Shown here: in pieces, positions 34,880 through 46,116 of the stretch | Layout of the letters: every line of letters begins with the position of its first letter | Numbering within the stretch: the first letter of the stretch is position 1 | NCBI RefSeq assembly: GCF_958298935.1 | Contig: NC_084942.1 | Location: 5,029,501 to 5,093,500 of the forward strand | Direction of reading: 5' to 3' | Length of the DNA: 64,000 nt | Source of the DNA: Phragmites australis | Lineage: Eukaryota; Streptophyta; Magnoliopsida; Poales; Poaceae | Made by a program: the position numbers and the translations under genes | Notes under the pieces: model-generated | Databases searched by the model: none | Told to the model about the DNA's origin: nothing | Seen by the model: the letters and a program-made list of their open reading frames with translations, nothing else

Positions 34880-35938
34880 TAATAATAGCATATCACTATT
34901 GGTTCTGAAGCTCTAACTGCATATAAAAAGCTGAGCCAACAAAAATGACAATGATAGTGATTAACATTGTCAGCAATGATACAAACCAGCAGTATTCAAA
35001 TTATCATTGTCGGTTCATAGCTAGAATCGACGGTGATGTATCACTGCAGGACAATGATATTAGTTCATCAAAAGACGTGTCTTTAATGACCGGTAGTGAT
35101 AATAGGTATAACTATCGGTTGTATTTAATTAAGAACCAACAGAGATATAAAAAATTCATACATCTTCACGCGTGCGCCTGCTCGACTTCTCCCAATGCCT
35201 TTAAATGTTGCTCCCACACTCGATCAACTCTCACACTCGTTCGTCTCGCTCTCACTCTCTCTCCTATAACCACCTCTACCATCTTTGTAGACTCCACCAC
35301 TGCCTCCACCACCGCCTTCTCCAGCCACAACTCCCACACATGCGTTGTCATTTGGGGAGGAGGAGGAGGAGGCCCCGTAGGCGCGGTCATCGGACAAGGC
35401 ACGAACAACCTTGGGCTCTGGCCACTCGGTGGGGTCCCTATTCGAGGATGAGGTGTGAGACTTCTTCGTCAATGAGCCAAAGAGAAGAAACCTCGGTCGA
35501 GCTCCTCATTGTTGGAGGAGGCTGGCAACGACACTGAGGATGAGGACGACGACGACTTCTTGTCCTGGATTAAGTATCATGTTCGGTAGTCGCATGCCTT
35601 TAGGATTTTTGCGCTCGCAGGTTTATGTTTTTTTTTTGTTGCGCGTGGGCGTGCATGACGTTAGATTTTGGTGTATAGTAATAGATTATTGTGATATAAA
35701 CTCTATTATTATAGTGATTAATAATATTAATCTTGGTTAAATTAATACTTAAATACTTAAATTTTTATTCATTTAATTTTATCATAGATTAAGTATCATT
35801 GTCGGTTCGTAGCTAGAAACGATAATGTTACTGGCAATGATAATCATAGATTAACACATATGCTTATTCGCTGCCCATTAAAAAACCGGCAGTAATGCAG
35901 TTTTTGAACCAGCAGTTATAGTCTTTTATGTAGTAGTG
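34880..35938. mobile_element. CACTA element with intact right end and captured DNA
   Basis: The right terminus reads ...TTTTATGTAGTAGTG at 35938. Subterminal motifs (ATCATTGTCGGTTCATAGCTAGAA and relatives) lie at 34890-35130 and again at 35770-35920, bracketing a GC-rich gene-like core. The left terminus is degenerate: TATCACTATTGG near 34890 is the best candidate, so the left boundary is approximate. Confidence 0.65.
35180..35600 (+). other. Gene-like fragment captured inside a CACTA element
   Basis: A GC-rich block sits between the two subterminal repeat zones. In one frame near 35500-35580 it reads SSSLLEEAGNDTEDEDDDDF followed by LSWIKYHV, an acidic stretch that looks like true protein. 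Other frames give PRRRG-rich text of little value. No full reading frame or recognised domain is present. I infer transduplication of host exon sequence. Confidence 0.4.
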
Positions 35939-35952
35939 CCAATATCCATAAG

Positions 35953-36365
35953 CACTACGTGGAAAAGGTCATAAGTGACGGTCATAACTGTGATCCGTCA
36001 CTTGTAACAAGTCATAAGTGACGGGTCACAGTATGACTGATGAACGTTTTTCATGATTTTTGGACACGAAAAATGTCAAAAATATATTTTTTTCATCCAA
36101 ACCATCTCAACGCAGGGGCCATCACCACTCGTCACATGTCACATGCTATTTTTCATACTATTTTTAAACTTTGTGTTCCATAGGAATCGAACTCACGACC
36201 TCCGCTCCCGTGTGTTTCCCCTTACCACCTCACCCTCGTGTCTGTTTCGATGGAAATCGGATATAATCATTTTAACATTTTTTACCGAAGGTCATATATA
36301 ACTTACGATAGTCATAAGTGATGGGTCACTGTTATAACCCATCACTAATGACTACTTTTTTGTCG
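35953..36365. mobile_element. CACTA family B end, right boundary unclear
   Basis: The left terminus CACTACGTGGAAAAGG at 35953 is followed by GTCATAAGTGACGGGTCAC motifs in both orientations (35970-36035 and 36305-36355). The motif is the one found at 16418. No matching right terminus was found. A tRNA-like stretch lies at 36180-36240. Confidence 0.6.
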
Positions 36366-36599
36366 AATTATAATTTGACAGGTGACATGGATTGACCTTT
36401 GGTAAAACATGCATAACTTTTTGCATACAGACTCTGATTTTGACGTTTTTTTACTCTACAGATATCTACAAAAAATTTACATCCGTCTCTCCCCCCCCCC
36501 CACTTTGTTGGGTTAGGCGAATTTTTTGAGGCCAAAAACTGCCTAGAAGATTGAGTTCTCGCCCCTGAGTTCTGCACCATTTTTAAAACGCGCGTTTGT

Positions 36600-37181
36600 G
36601 TCCATAGCCACCACCCCTTACATCAAACTTGAGTAGAAATGTACAATAGTTCCTTCTCTGGACCATCCGATGGGTTGAACCTTCGATCTTCAACGGCTGC
36701 ATCATTCTTTGGTAATAATGCTCCGATGCATTCATCCTTGTCAACACCGGACCATCCGATGAGTTGAGCCTTCTCATCTTTTTCTCTGGAAATGCTCCGA
36801 TGCAACTCCCACTGATCACCGGACTATCCGGTGAGGCTTAACCTTCATTCTTCAGCATAACACCTTCTCTGAAAGAATTACGTCGGTTAGCACTCTACTC
36901 AAACACCGAACCTTCCAGTGAGATCTTTAGGCCTCTCTCCCATTTGACAAATATACTCCGGTGAGTTCAAATATCCAGAGCACCGGACCATCCGGTGAGG
37001 CAAATCTTCCTAGGACTTCTCCAATTCAGTTCAACTTTGTCTCAGCTGCAGTGGTTTCTTCATGTATTGCATCCATGAGACCTACTAACATATATGCTTA
37101 ACAAATATGTTAATCTCATTGACTATGTTGTCATTAATCACCAAAATCACAATCATGATCTAATGAGACCATTTTTGCTAC
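36600..37181 (-). repeat. Truncated LTR of the gag-only copia family
   Basis: The sequence matches the distal part of the LTRs at 53863 and 58750, including repeated CACCGGACCATCCGGTGAG motifs, the CTTCTTCATGTATTG-type block, CATTAATCACCAAAATCACA and the terminal TTTTGCTACA. Only about a third of the LTR is left, so this is a fragment rather than a full solo LTR. Confidence 0.75.
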
Positions 37182-37189
37182 AAACCCTA

Positions 37190-37640
37190 GCCCCCATTGA
37201 AAAACTTAGATAGCGCTGACAGGATGCCTGCGCTTGTCGGCACCATTGATGCCCTCTCTGTTGCCCTCCGATCTCCGTTCTGCCACCGACGCCTACTCCG
37301 CGCCAGAGACCCTCCTCCTGGTGCCCTCCAGCCTCCCTCCTCCGCATGCCACCGACGCTCGAGCGGCCTCCGCATGCCGCCATCCTCCCAGAGTTTGAGC
37401 ACTGTTGGTCGAAGGCCCTCTCCGACCTCCCTCCTCCGCGTGCTACCGATGCCTGAGGGGCCTCCTCCGATCCTCGAGCCTGCCGATACGCCGTCCACCT
37501 CGTTGTCGATAAACCAAAGTCCCGACAGCCTACACTGAGCATGTCACCATCCTCCCTAATCCGCGCCATGCCGTCCTCCTTGATTCACGCGCTGCTGAGG
37601 CGCCGTCCGCCTCGAGCCCTCTGTCGTCATTGCCTCTCGG
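37190..37640. other. GC-rich, CT-rich block, possible exon
   Basis: A sharp rise in GC content with CCTCCGATCTCC-like text. Frames are open on both strands but low complexity. CTCTCG|GTAAGTG at 37636 is a good splice-donor consensus. It may be a first exon or 5' leader of a captured gene. No protein is recognised. Confidence 0.25.
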
Positions 37641-37789
37641 TAAGTGAATACGTTCTCACGGATGTATGAACATCTACCATACAATGGTAGTTGTAGACCT
37701 CTTGCCATGTGATGCAAATCATTGTCGTGCACCCAAGGCGCGTCTTGCTTGGAAACATCCCGCACAGAACGATATGGGGTGGTTAATAC

Positions 37790-37996
37790 ATGGGCAACTA
37801 CATATGTGTTATCCATGTGACGTCGGACACACGGAGGTCACTCGTGTGTGTTTAATTGACATGAGGGGTCCAGCAGTGGTCAATATGTGGGCAACTGTCT
37901 ATGCGTTATCCGTGTGGTGTAGGATACATAGAGGCCGTTGTGTGTAGGATACATAGAGGCCGTTGTGTGTGTTTAATTGACACGAGGGGTCCAAGA
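37790..37996. repeat. Tandem repeat of ~100 bp with a nested 24-bp duplication
   Basis: Two units share TGGGCAACT, GTTATCC(A/G)TGTG and TTTAATTGACA(T/C)GAGGGGTCC. Within the second, GGATACATAGAGGCCGTTGT is duplicated in tandem at 37921-37970. Confidence 0.75.
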
Positions 37997-37999
37997 TGT

Positions 38000-38000
<1 letters not shown>

Positions 38001-38032
<32 letters not shown>

Positions 38033-38063
38033 GTATATATATATATGTATATATATATATATT
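38001..38063. repeat. AT/TG microsatellite
   Basis: About 60 bp of TATATATA with interspersed TATG steps; non-coding. Confidence 0.9.
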
Positions 38064-38509
38064 GTTCTATGTGCAGGTGATATGTTTATGATGAATATTG
38101 AACCTAGTAAATGCTATCAAAAATTTTAACTTTTGTTAGAAACACTAAGTATACTTGCTGGCTATCTAATTGTCAACTTGTGTGCTAATGTTTTGCTAGT
38201 TATATCATGAAATTGGGAACAATTTTGCCACTATATGTTTGCATGCTATTCCTTATTTAATTGTTTTGACCCAATTTCTATTCGCTATATTCATTTGTTT
38301 TTTCAAATTCCCAAAAGTATGTGCTGTGTGATAGGTAACTATGTAACATGACATTACAAGATGTGATTTTTCCATAGAAGTGACCCCCACAAAAATTTCA
38401 GTAGCTATACCACTATGTGTTAGAATTTTTGTGATTTTTCCAAGATTTTTTTAGATAATGGAAAGAAACACTGAATATTTTACACAACAAAATTCCAAAA
38501 ACTAGTTCA

Positions 38510-38898
38510 GATGACGCCTAACCTTGTTTTGATGGTCGTTTTGCCAACAAAATTCTCGGCTATTTGTTCTTGCGATCCTCTCACTAAAAGTTGTATATAT
38601 ATCTTGATATCCACTCCATAGCCAAATTTCTTTGCCAAACATGGGCACAGTGAACTCAAAGATATTACCATGACTAACCTCGGAATCCATTGCTTGATAA
38701 AAATGAGCTGAGACCTCTGGTCCAATCAGGAATGTAGTTTTTAGCCCAAAGAAACTTATTGTGAACACACTCCCTAACTTTGTGCATTGTTCGTGGATCA
38801 TCTCTTGAAAACCCTTTGCAACAAGCGTATGTAAAAGTCCAATGATAGAAATGCCAGTGACCACAGGGGGAGGAGGCGGCCTATTGCATGCCGGGTCA

Positions 38899-38929
<31 letters not shown>

Positions 38930-39190
38930 TCATCATCATTATTATTATTATTATTATTATTAATTACAACGGTCCCTTTTACCCGGATCTTCATTGGAGG
39001 TCTTAATAGGGGATATGCGGGATGGGGTCGAACCCCTGTCGGACTGGCTCCACCCATGGAGCGCTGCCATCGTGCTACAAACACGTCCGCAATGATCAAC
39101 CATTGTTCTTCCTCTTGCAACCTTGGTGATGACTGCAGCGATGAAAACAAGAGCTATGGCGAACCACACCGCACTATTTACCATATCCAT
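38510..39190 (-). pseudogene. CYP51H-type cytochrome P450 fragment, split by a SINE
   Basis: CYP51 enzymes are ER-anchored sterol 14-demethylases; the monocot CYP51H branch includes triterpene oxidases such as oat AsCYP51H10. The start codon is at 39190. Residues 4-22 form a hydrophobic membrane anchor (AVWFAIALVFIAAVIT). After the SINE come PPPPPVVTGISIIGLLHTL, KLGSVFTISFFGLKTTFLIG, PEVSAHFYQ and EFTVPMFGKE, all typical of the N-terminal third of CYP51H. Near 38625 one base is gained or lost, shifting to FGYGVD. Homology then fades by about 38510. The I-helix, EXXR and heme-cysteine regions are absent, so no enzyme can be made. CYP51 over other P450s is confident; the H subfamily is from memory of the family. 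Confidence 0.75.
38903..39095 (-). mobile_element. SINE with tRNA-related head and trinucleotide tail
   Basis: On the minus strand the element starts near 39095. It has an A-box-like TAGCACGATGGCAGCG and a B-box-like GGGGTTCGACCCC about 40 bases later, then a unique body, and ends in (AAT)n(GAT)n(GGT)n repeats. The 7-bp sequence TGGTTGA is present at both ends (39102-39096 and 38902-38896) as a target duplication. The head could carry an internal RNA polymerase III promoter. It has no coding role; reading frames across it are artefacts. Confidence 0.8.
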
Positions 39191-39616
39191 GCTGCTATAA
39201 TCAGCAGTGGTAGAGCCAATCGGCTTGGTAATAGGACTTAATAGCACTGCAAGAACATAGAGATGATCAAGATCAGTTAGAAGTTAAATATGACACGCTT
39301 ACTAAATTTTAGGTGCATGAAATCTGACAAACTTTGCAACAAAGTGTAGCGAGTTGTGATTAGATTCACGGAAAGTTGCATAGGGGTATGTTAGGGACTG
39401 TGTAAGCTTATTATGTGTATGCCAGTTTCTTTGTCTTACATATTTTGGGCTAAATAAGTAAGTCTATTGAATCAATCTGGGAGTTTGATTTAGTGAATCT
39501 AGTTTCAGGGCTCTGGAAAATTAGGACCATGAGTATATGTTATTTGTGAATAACACCCTCAGCAGTACATAGTTTATCAACCTTTTATAGGTCAAGATGC
39601 CATATCTGGCAGTCAC
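39191..39616. other. Spacer between CYP51H relic and next gene block
   Basis: No coding sequence recognised. Confidence 0.4.
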
Positions 39617-40112
39617 CTAGTGTGGTTTTCTATCAAATTCGTGACAGTGTGGGTCGTGCCAATCACGAGTAGAGCTCTTTGGCATGCATGTACTATTCGC
39701 TCTAGCACCCATCAGCTCCCTCAGGCTTTCCACCTTGTTCTCCTGAGCATTGCCAGTGAGTTTCTTATCTGCTTCCTTCAGCTTATTCCTGAACCGCTGC
39801 TTACGGCCAACTGTGTTTAACTCCTGCTGCTTTGCTTGAGATGGCTGATCCCCATGAAGTCCCAAGTACATGTTCTCATCTTTTGCCTGTTCAAGTATGA
39901 ATTTACATTTCCATGAAGTAAAGAACAGGCAAGTAAAAAAAAAAGAGAGAGGTTACAACAGGCAACTAGACAAGTAAAATCTTATGAGGAAGAGTTCAGA
40001 AAAGCAATCTGGAACGCCTGTAAAGGTTCAGGATCCTTTGCTTTGGGGAGACTAGGCTCAGTTACATCATCATCTTGACTAGACAAATTAGGAATAACAA
40101 ATCCATCCGCGT
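39617..40112 (-). CDS. C-terminal exons of an unrecognised plant gene
   Basis: Two minus-strand blocks look like true exons. The last, 39886-39617, follows a TTGAACAG acceptor, reads AKDENMYLGLHGDQPSQAKQ, RKQRFRNKLKEADKKL, ENKVESLRELMGAR and SSTRDWHDPHCHEFDRKPH, and ends at TAG. The earlier block, 40112 down to about 39986, follows TTGCAG and reads ADGFVIPNLSSQDDDVTEP then LPKAKDPEPLQAFQI. Composition is hydrophilic, Lys/Glu-rich and apparently soluble. The blocks cannot be joined directly in phase, and the earlier one meets a TAA, so an exon is missing or there is a lesion. I do not recognise the family. Same strand as the CYP51H relic. Confidence 0.5.
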
Positions 40113-40734
40113 CTGCAATTGCACCATCAACATGAAAACAATTTGTTAAATAGCACCAGTGCAGCTTACATGAAGCCAACCATGGTATGCAATTCATGAA
40201 TTACAGTACATGTTCAAGTTTCACAAAAAAATCTGTCAACCTCTGGGACTCTGGTGACTATATATCACAACCTATGACCCAAAGTTTTGACTGTTCAGTT
40301 GAATTACTAATGCAAAGAAATGACAAGTGAAGACAAACATTCTATTTTTCATGTGTAATCTCAACGACCACGAATAACAATTTGGATGAAATTTTACGAT
40401 TCAGTTTCTTACGACTAGCAGATTTCTTGCAGTTTAAAACCCTAGGTCAGTAGGTCCCTAGCATTTAAAATTACATATACATGAAATACATGAAACAAAT
40501 CTAGGGTATTCTTTCAAATTATTTTTCTTAATCTTTAACATATATTCCCCTATGTTTTTACCAAAACAGTCCAACAAATTTTAATGGCATATTGGAATGA
40601 GAAATTTCATTGATAAACCATTGTATAAATTCTCAGTTTTTTCTACACAAATAATAATTTAGTGCTCGATTAAGTACTATGGGGAAGAAGAGAACATGTA
40701 CCCCTAAGAAAACACAAGCACAGAGGATGCTCAC

Positions 40735-40880
40735 CCTAGAGAGCGCCTCTAACACAAGATGGTGCGGATGCAAGCAGGAGGTCGGATAGGAGCCCAAGCC
40801 CGCCCTTGACGTCCTCCTCCGATAACAGCGAAAGCGAGCGCTCGTGGCACAGTCTAAGCCCTGTTCCATGCAAGCGGGAG
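40735..40880 (-). other. Possible upstream exon of the same gene
   Basis: One minus-strand frame reads HERSLSLLSEEDVKGGLGLL then SDLLLASAPSCVRGALSR and ends at CTAGG|GTGAGC, a good donor. The GC-rich coding look contrasts with the AT-rich intron-like DNA at 40200-40640. Link to the exons at 39617-40112 is inferred from strand and spacing; phase does not prove it. Confidence 0.35.
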
Positions 40881-41107
40881 AGCCGACGTTGGGCAAGTAG
40901 CCCCGACTACGATCCCGCCAAAGAGGTATTGAGATGAGTCAATGCATTTTATACTTCTTAAATGGGGAAATATTTTTTATTTACGTCAACCCCCTTTTTT
41001 TCTCTCTAGAGGGTAGAAAGATTTCCGTGTCTATCATCTGCGCCACAACTTACTGCTCCTTCTATGCCTGAAACTTTGGGTCCCTCTGGGGGTACGACGA
41101 AACGAAG

Positions 41108-43882
41108 ATGGGACGAGCGAAGCAGAAACAAATTGTCGCCCGACACTTATATAATATCGTAACTCAGGTTGCAGGGGAGCTTGTTCCACCTTGTGAGGCC
41201 TGTGCCAAATGCTGCAACAATTGCGGATTTCTTGTCAAAGCGTACGTCTCAATCATAATAACTAATTGGTGGTTGGTGCCGAATGAGACGAAGGAGTTCC
41301 TGTGGGCAATATTGTAGAGAACCATCCGATTGCCCGTAGGAACTGAGGAAACCACCAAACAGAATGCGTTGAAAACTATGTGAAAGAGTTTTTGGGGTTG
41401 GAAGAGTGAGTTAAATAAGGAGTTCATGAAGAGAACATTTTACCCTTCAAGAAATAGGAAAAAAATTATGCTAGACCAATGGGTGGAGTTTGTTCCGCAA
41501 AAGACCACACCTGAAGCTATCAAATTGAGTGAATCGTTCAAGAACCTTGCGAAGAAGAACAAGTACCACCATCACCTAGGCACAACAAGGTACACCCCCA
41601 AAATTACTGAATGGAGGAGCTAATAAGAAGAGGCTACCCAAGCTTGGAAACCTAACCCATTGGAAAATTATGATGAGCAAAGTTGGAACTGGGTCTATGC
41701 TCGATTAGAACGAACTGAGGATGAGGACTTAGCCTTCAAAAGCCCCGAGACCACGAAAGTGACCCAAACCATGTATGAGATTACAAACGAAGGGTCCTTA
41801 GAGCCCAACAGGGAGAAGTACCTGCTTACCAAGGCCCTGGGGAACAAGGAACACCTCGGTCGCACTTGAGGCATCGGATCAAAAGTGGGCTAGAAATATG
41901 GGTTCCCAGATGTCGTGAGCCAGTACAAGACCCATAATAGATACAAGAAGACCCTAGCAGAAGAGGTACAAAAATAGGTTAAGGTCCAGTTAAAAAAAAT
42001 GTGGTGTGAAAACGAGAAGGAAATGGCAGCATTAATGACGACATAGCAACCAACCAGCCCAGGCTTCCAGAGTAGCGTCGAGTCCATGAAAGTTGATAAC
42101 CGGAGATATCATGTGGATGATATAACAGAGGTTACCCCTTGCATGCTACATGTTACGGCCAGCAAGAGAGACTTCAATATTGAGGTTGCCAAGGGACATG
42201 CCATTCTAGGCTGTGTGTTTCACAATCAAGACATTCCGGCCGGTTATGCCAAGGTACAAATGAACTCGGTACAACCACTTTTCATCAAGTACAAGCTAGA
42301 CATCAGCACACCGGAGGGTATCGACATTCATGACGACGCTATTAGTAACTTCATTTTGTGGCCCAGATGAGATATCATCTTCTGCTATCAACAGTCAAAA
42401 TCGCCAGCGTCACGACTGCCCCCGCGCCTAGCATCTCTGCCTCTGCGCCCAACCTCTCCGCCTACGACACCTTCGCCCTTGTTCCCCTTAGTTGGATTTT
42501 TTGTCTACACCGGATGTTCTTGAGACTTATGAGAATGGCAAGCCATTTCTACCCTTAGTTCAACTCCAAGATGGTCCATGGGAGATGAGGATATTCCACG
42601 AATGGTACATGAGATCATATCGCGTGGAGTTCTCGATAATCACTGCTTATGTCCTCGCTAATATTTTTCTAAGTGGAGACTTCTATCTCATGGTGGATTT
42701 AAAGGACATGCACACTTTATTCCGCCACGACAAACTCGATGTCAATCTTATAAGCATGTGGTGCCTGTAAGTGCCTACAGCCTACCTCTATGTTCATATA
42801 TCTACCAATATATGATATAGTAGATAATGACTAGTGACTTGTTCTGTAAAATGTAATTTAATGTTACGGAAAAGATGAAGTTACTGGTCGGATTCCTTAA
42901 TCTGCAACTGCAACAAATTTCCTAGCCCAACATGGTCGTGAAGTTGAGGACGGATGCTGAAAATATTAAGGGGAAGAGTAACACGAAGAAAGCAAGAGTT
43001 ATAAAAGAAATGGCCAAATCATGCAAGCTTGATATGTTGACCTATATAGGAAGGGCTATGCTAGAAATGCAAGACAATGACTATATCATGACCCCCTACA
43101 ACTTTAAGTAAGTTTGATACGTCAATTAATCCTAAAAGTTTATTTTGCACCTACTTGGTCGATCAAAAACCTAACATAAGTATTCATATAGCGACCACTT
43201 TATTTATATAATACTGATGCCGAAGTGAAGCAAACTCGTGGTCCTTGACTCAGTCGATCTCTCCCAATCATCCTACCAAGATCTCATTGATATTATACAG
43301 ATGTAAAGAAAATATCCATATAAATAATCCTTATAATTCATTTATGAATGGATAATAACTTCTTGGCATTCGAATAGGGCTTGTACATGCTATAAGGTGG
43401 GAGACACGATACAACCAAGCCGGATGAGATATTTGTCCATACACACTTTCCGGTAATAATGCACCTGTAATACTTATATCTCACTATTTATAACGAAGAG
43501 TACTATTAAACTAACTAATACGTTGCATTATTATTTGAAGTACCACAAGCAAGGTTTCGACACCGTTCTTTGTGGATACTATATTTGTCGGTTTCTTAGG
43601 GTAAATAGGAGGTACACAATAAACCCTAAGGACGTAAGTTATTATTGAACTTTCATATTCTTTTTTTTCGGTTGTCACTAGTATTTTAACTCTTTTAGTT
43701 GTATTTTTATTGTAGGCATGCAGGATTGAATATACTAACTCCCCGTTCACTGATAAAGATATCTAAAACATCCAACATGATATGTGTCGGTTCATCATGT
43801 ACAAAATAATCCACAAGAATGACACGTTCTTTGATCATGAAGGTGAATTGGCTAGCTATCCGAGGCTTTGTGAGTAGGAAAG
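41108..43882 (+). pseudogene. CACTA ORF2 with C48/Ulp1-like protease, copy 3
   Basis: The N-terminal segment (41108-41630) carries NWWLVPNETKEFLWAIL, SFWGWKSELNKEFMKRTF and ESFKNLAKKNKYHHHLGTTR. The block at 41660-41980 has YDEQSWNWVYARLERTEDED and EKYLLTKALGNKEHLGRT. These are the plant Ptta/En/Spm-type region. Next, around 42120-42360, comes AILGCVFHNQDIPAGYAKV, and 42560-42765 carries a helical segment. The C48-type part lies at 43195-43880, with DHFIYIILMPK, the Cys block [14 protein letters not shown], and MCRFIMYKIIHKNDTFF near the end. About ten stops or frameshifts are present. It is on the opposite strand to, and diverged from, copies 1 and 2. Confidence 0.75.
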
Positions 43883-44059
43883 GAAACGATACTTTTGATT
43901 TGCCTTGTGATGTAAATATTTTCTTGTGATGAATATTATCTTATGATGTAAATATTATGTTAAAATCTGTGTTGAAATGCTGTTGAAATCTGTGATATAA
44001 AAATCTATCTTGAAAACATGTTGAAATCCGGAGGGAATAAAATATATGACTATTACAAA

Positions 44060-44374
44060 TTTAGAATGAAATATATATCGCGGGCGGGTCCTTATGTCAC
44101 CCACATGTGGTATTCTATCTATCTACAGGCAGATGCTGAAGTGCATCGTCTGTGGAAACCTATTACCAGAGGCGGTCTGCTAAAGGAACCGTCTGTGAAA
44201 ATGGTATTACCACAAGCGGTTCCTTAATTAAACCGCCTCTAGCAATCGGTTTTCTAGGTGGTTTCTTTTGCGCCCGTGGAAATCGTCCATTTCCATAGGC
44301 CTTGGACTAGAGGTTGGTGACCACCTGTGAAAATGGATTACGACCTGCCTTTGAAAATAGTTTTTTAAGTAGTG
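44060..44374. mobile_element. Right end of the third CACTA element
   Basis: The terminus reads ...TTTTTTAAGTAGTG, the inverse of CACTACTTAAAAAA, at 44374. Subterminal motifs of another type precede it: AGGAACCGTCTGTGAAAATGG, GGCGGT and their inverse forms. No left end with this sequence was found. This is a third CACTA lineage by subterminal motif. Confidence 0.7.
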
Positions 44375-45765
44375 GACGACATGAAGGATGCAAATCCAGC
44401 GATCAATGCATGCAGCAACATGGATACATTTTTTGTCTTTTTTGAGGTGATAAGAGAGTTCATAAGTCGACGGCGCTGGTTATCGGTGCCAACTTTTCAG
44501 CAGTGTGAACTAACTTTACATCCAGGATGATTGATTGTCTTAATTTTCCTACGCTTTCTAGAGTTCATGTGTTTGAGGCGACCGTATCAACACGCCTGGA
44601 CTCTAAGAGTTTATGGGAGGGGATTGCTGCCAGCGGAGGTTAGAGGGGCTTCCTTCGTCGCCAGGCTTTGGTGGGCTAGTGCTGGAGCGGGGAGGACGAA
44701 AATGAGTTGTTAGCGAGGGAGGGACGGCGGCCCTGGATCCAGTGGTGGGGCCACCGCCGGAGATGGCCGGAGGCAAGCAGGAGCCGGTGGAGCGAGCTGC
44801 GCCATCACAAGGAGGAAGATGATTGCAACGATGAGGAGGTAGAAGAAAGGTTGTTGGCCGTCCAATTTTGATCCAACGGTTGCTATCCGTTTTGACCGTA
44901 GAGAAGGCTATTTTCAGACATCTAATGTATAACTTCTTCTTAATTCTCCAAAGAGTGGAACAGTTCCGGAACTTTGACTGACTATCTTAATTTTCCAGAG
45001 TGGCGCCATCATTTGCGTTTCATCACTTGGAAGGATTGTGTTTGTCAAACCGAAGATTTGGAGTTTGAAGAAGCAAATCATTTAGGAAGACGCGTACCTT
45101 CTTCAGTGGAGCACAGAAACATCTATAAGGAAATAATCGAAGACCGGAAGGTGTAGTTGTGACTTGTGAATTGTGAGTAGGGTGCAAAGTATTTACAGCC
45201 TACATCAAATTTCAACAGAAATGATAAAGTTTCAACTTTCAGCCTCTCGAATAATCTTTCACTCACTGAAAAGTGTGCCCACCTCACTAACCATCTTGTC
45301 CCGATACATACCTTCCCCTAGCATGACGTCATAATGGTCAGTACTTCCATCTACCCCCAATAAATAGACCGATAGGATTGACCCAAGTGGAAGAGAAAGG
45401 GACATGTTTCATAGGTAGGTATCCTTCCTTCGATGAGGTTGAGTGTTTTGTTGCCCGATAGTAATCTAAGGCTTCGTTTTTCTCCGGCAAGCTGCTAGGG
45501 AAGCATTATATTTATTCCCAAGCGGTAGGACTTATAGTTCAGATTGATGTCTTAGTCCACTCGAATGATAGAACTAATAATGGAAAAATATGTGCTTAAA
45601 GAACATTTTCGGAGGAGCACCATTATCCTTTCTTTGCCGTTGGTTCCCAACTCTCTTTCCCTATCATTTCGATAATAATCAGTTTAATCTGTTTTATCGA
45701 GAAGGTTTACAGTTCGAATCCGTATAGCCTTAATATGTACTAATTTATTAGTTGTCTCTACATAT
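44375..45765. other. Unassigned region with one exon-like frame
   Basis: At 44974-45156 (+) a frame reads TDYLNFPEWRHHLRFITW, KDCVCQTEDLEFEEANHL and GRRVPSSVEHRNIYKEIIED before a stop. The text looks like real protein but is not recognised. The GC-rich part at 44590-44830 gives no good frame. The interval 45200-45740 has an organelle-like flavour and a T-arm-like GTTCGAATCC at 45713, but no tRNA can be folded. Confidence 0.3.
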
Positions 45766-46000
45766 CACTACTATAAAAATTCCTTTCACTGCTGGCTCTA
45801 AAATCATCTTTACTGTCGGTTTTGGAGCCGGTACTGGGCAACGAACAGTGAAGGGCCTTATCATTGTCGGCTCAAGGATTCAGCCGGTAGTGATAAACCT
45901 GAAATCACTGCCGGCTGAAGGATTCAGTCTGTAGTGTTTTGCCTCTCCTCCCTCCCGTCCTCCCTCTCTCTGTCCTCTCTGTACTCCCTCTCACTCCTCG
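45766..46000. repeat. Terminal and subterminal repeats of CACTA copy 2
   Basis: CACTACTATAAAAATTCC at 45766 is followed by TTCACTGCTGGCTCTAAAA and GAGCCGG/CAGTGA motifs like those of copy 1 at 1772. The same CT-rich block (CTCTCTCTGTCCTCTCT) then follows at 45950-46010. Confidence 0.8.
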
Positions 46001-46116
46001 ATCTCTCCATCTCTCTCTCAATATATGCATACAATAATATATATATTTAATGTAAATCAATAATAAATGCACCTCATTAATACATAGTAATGATCACATA
46101 TTTTAAGTCATAGGTA

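Noticed and set aside
39001..39090. tRNA gene at the GGGGTTCGACCCC box
   Set aside because: The box belongs to the tRNA-related head of the SINE; acceptor arms do not pair as in a functional tRNA.
38888..39247. Frames such as PPPPSSSSSSSS and a Met-run on the other strand
   Set aside because: These arise from the trinucleotide tail of the SINE and read through its tRNA-like head.
39981..39990. A GTAAG donor mutated to ATAAG that would join the last two exon blocks at 39.6-40.1 kb
   Set aside because: Reading phases would not match after the join, so a single mutated donor does not explain the structure.
45200..45760. Possible organelle-derived insert with a tRNA-like GTTCGAATCC
   Set aside because: No cloverleaf could be drawn and no organelle gene was recognised; only the style of the sequence suggested it.
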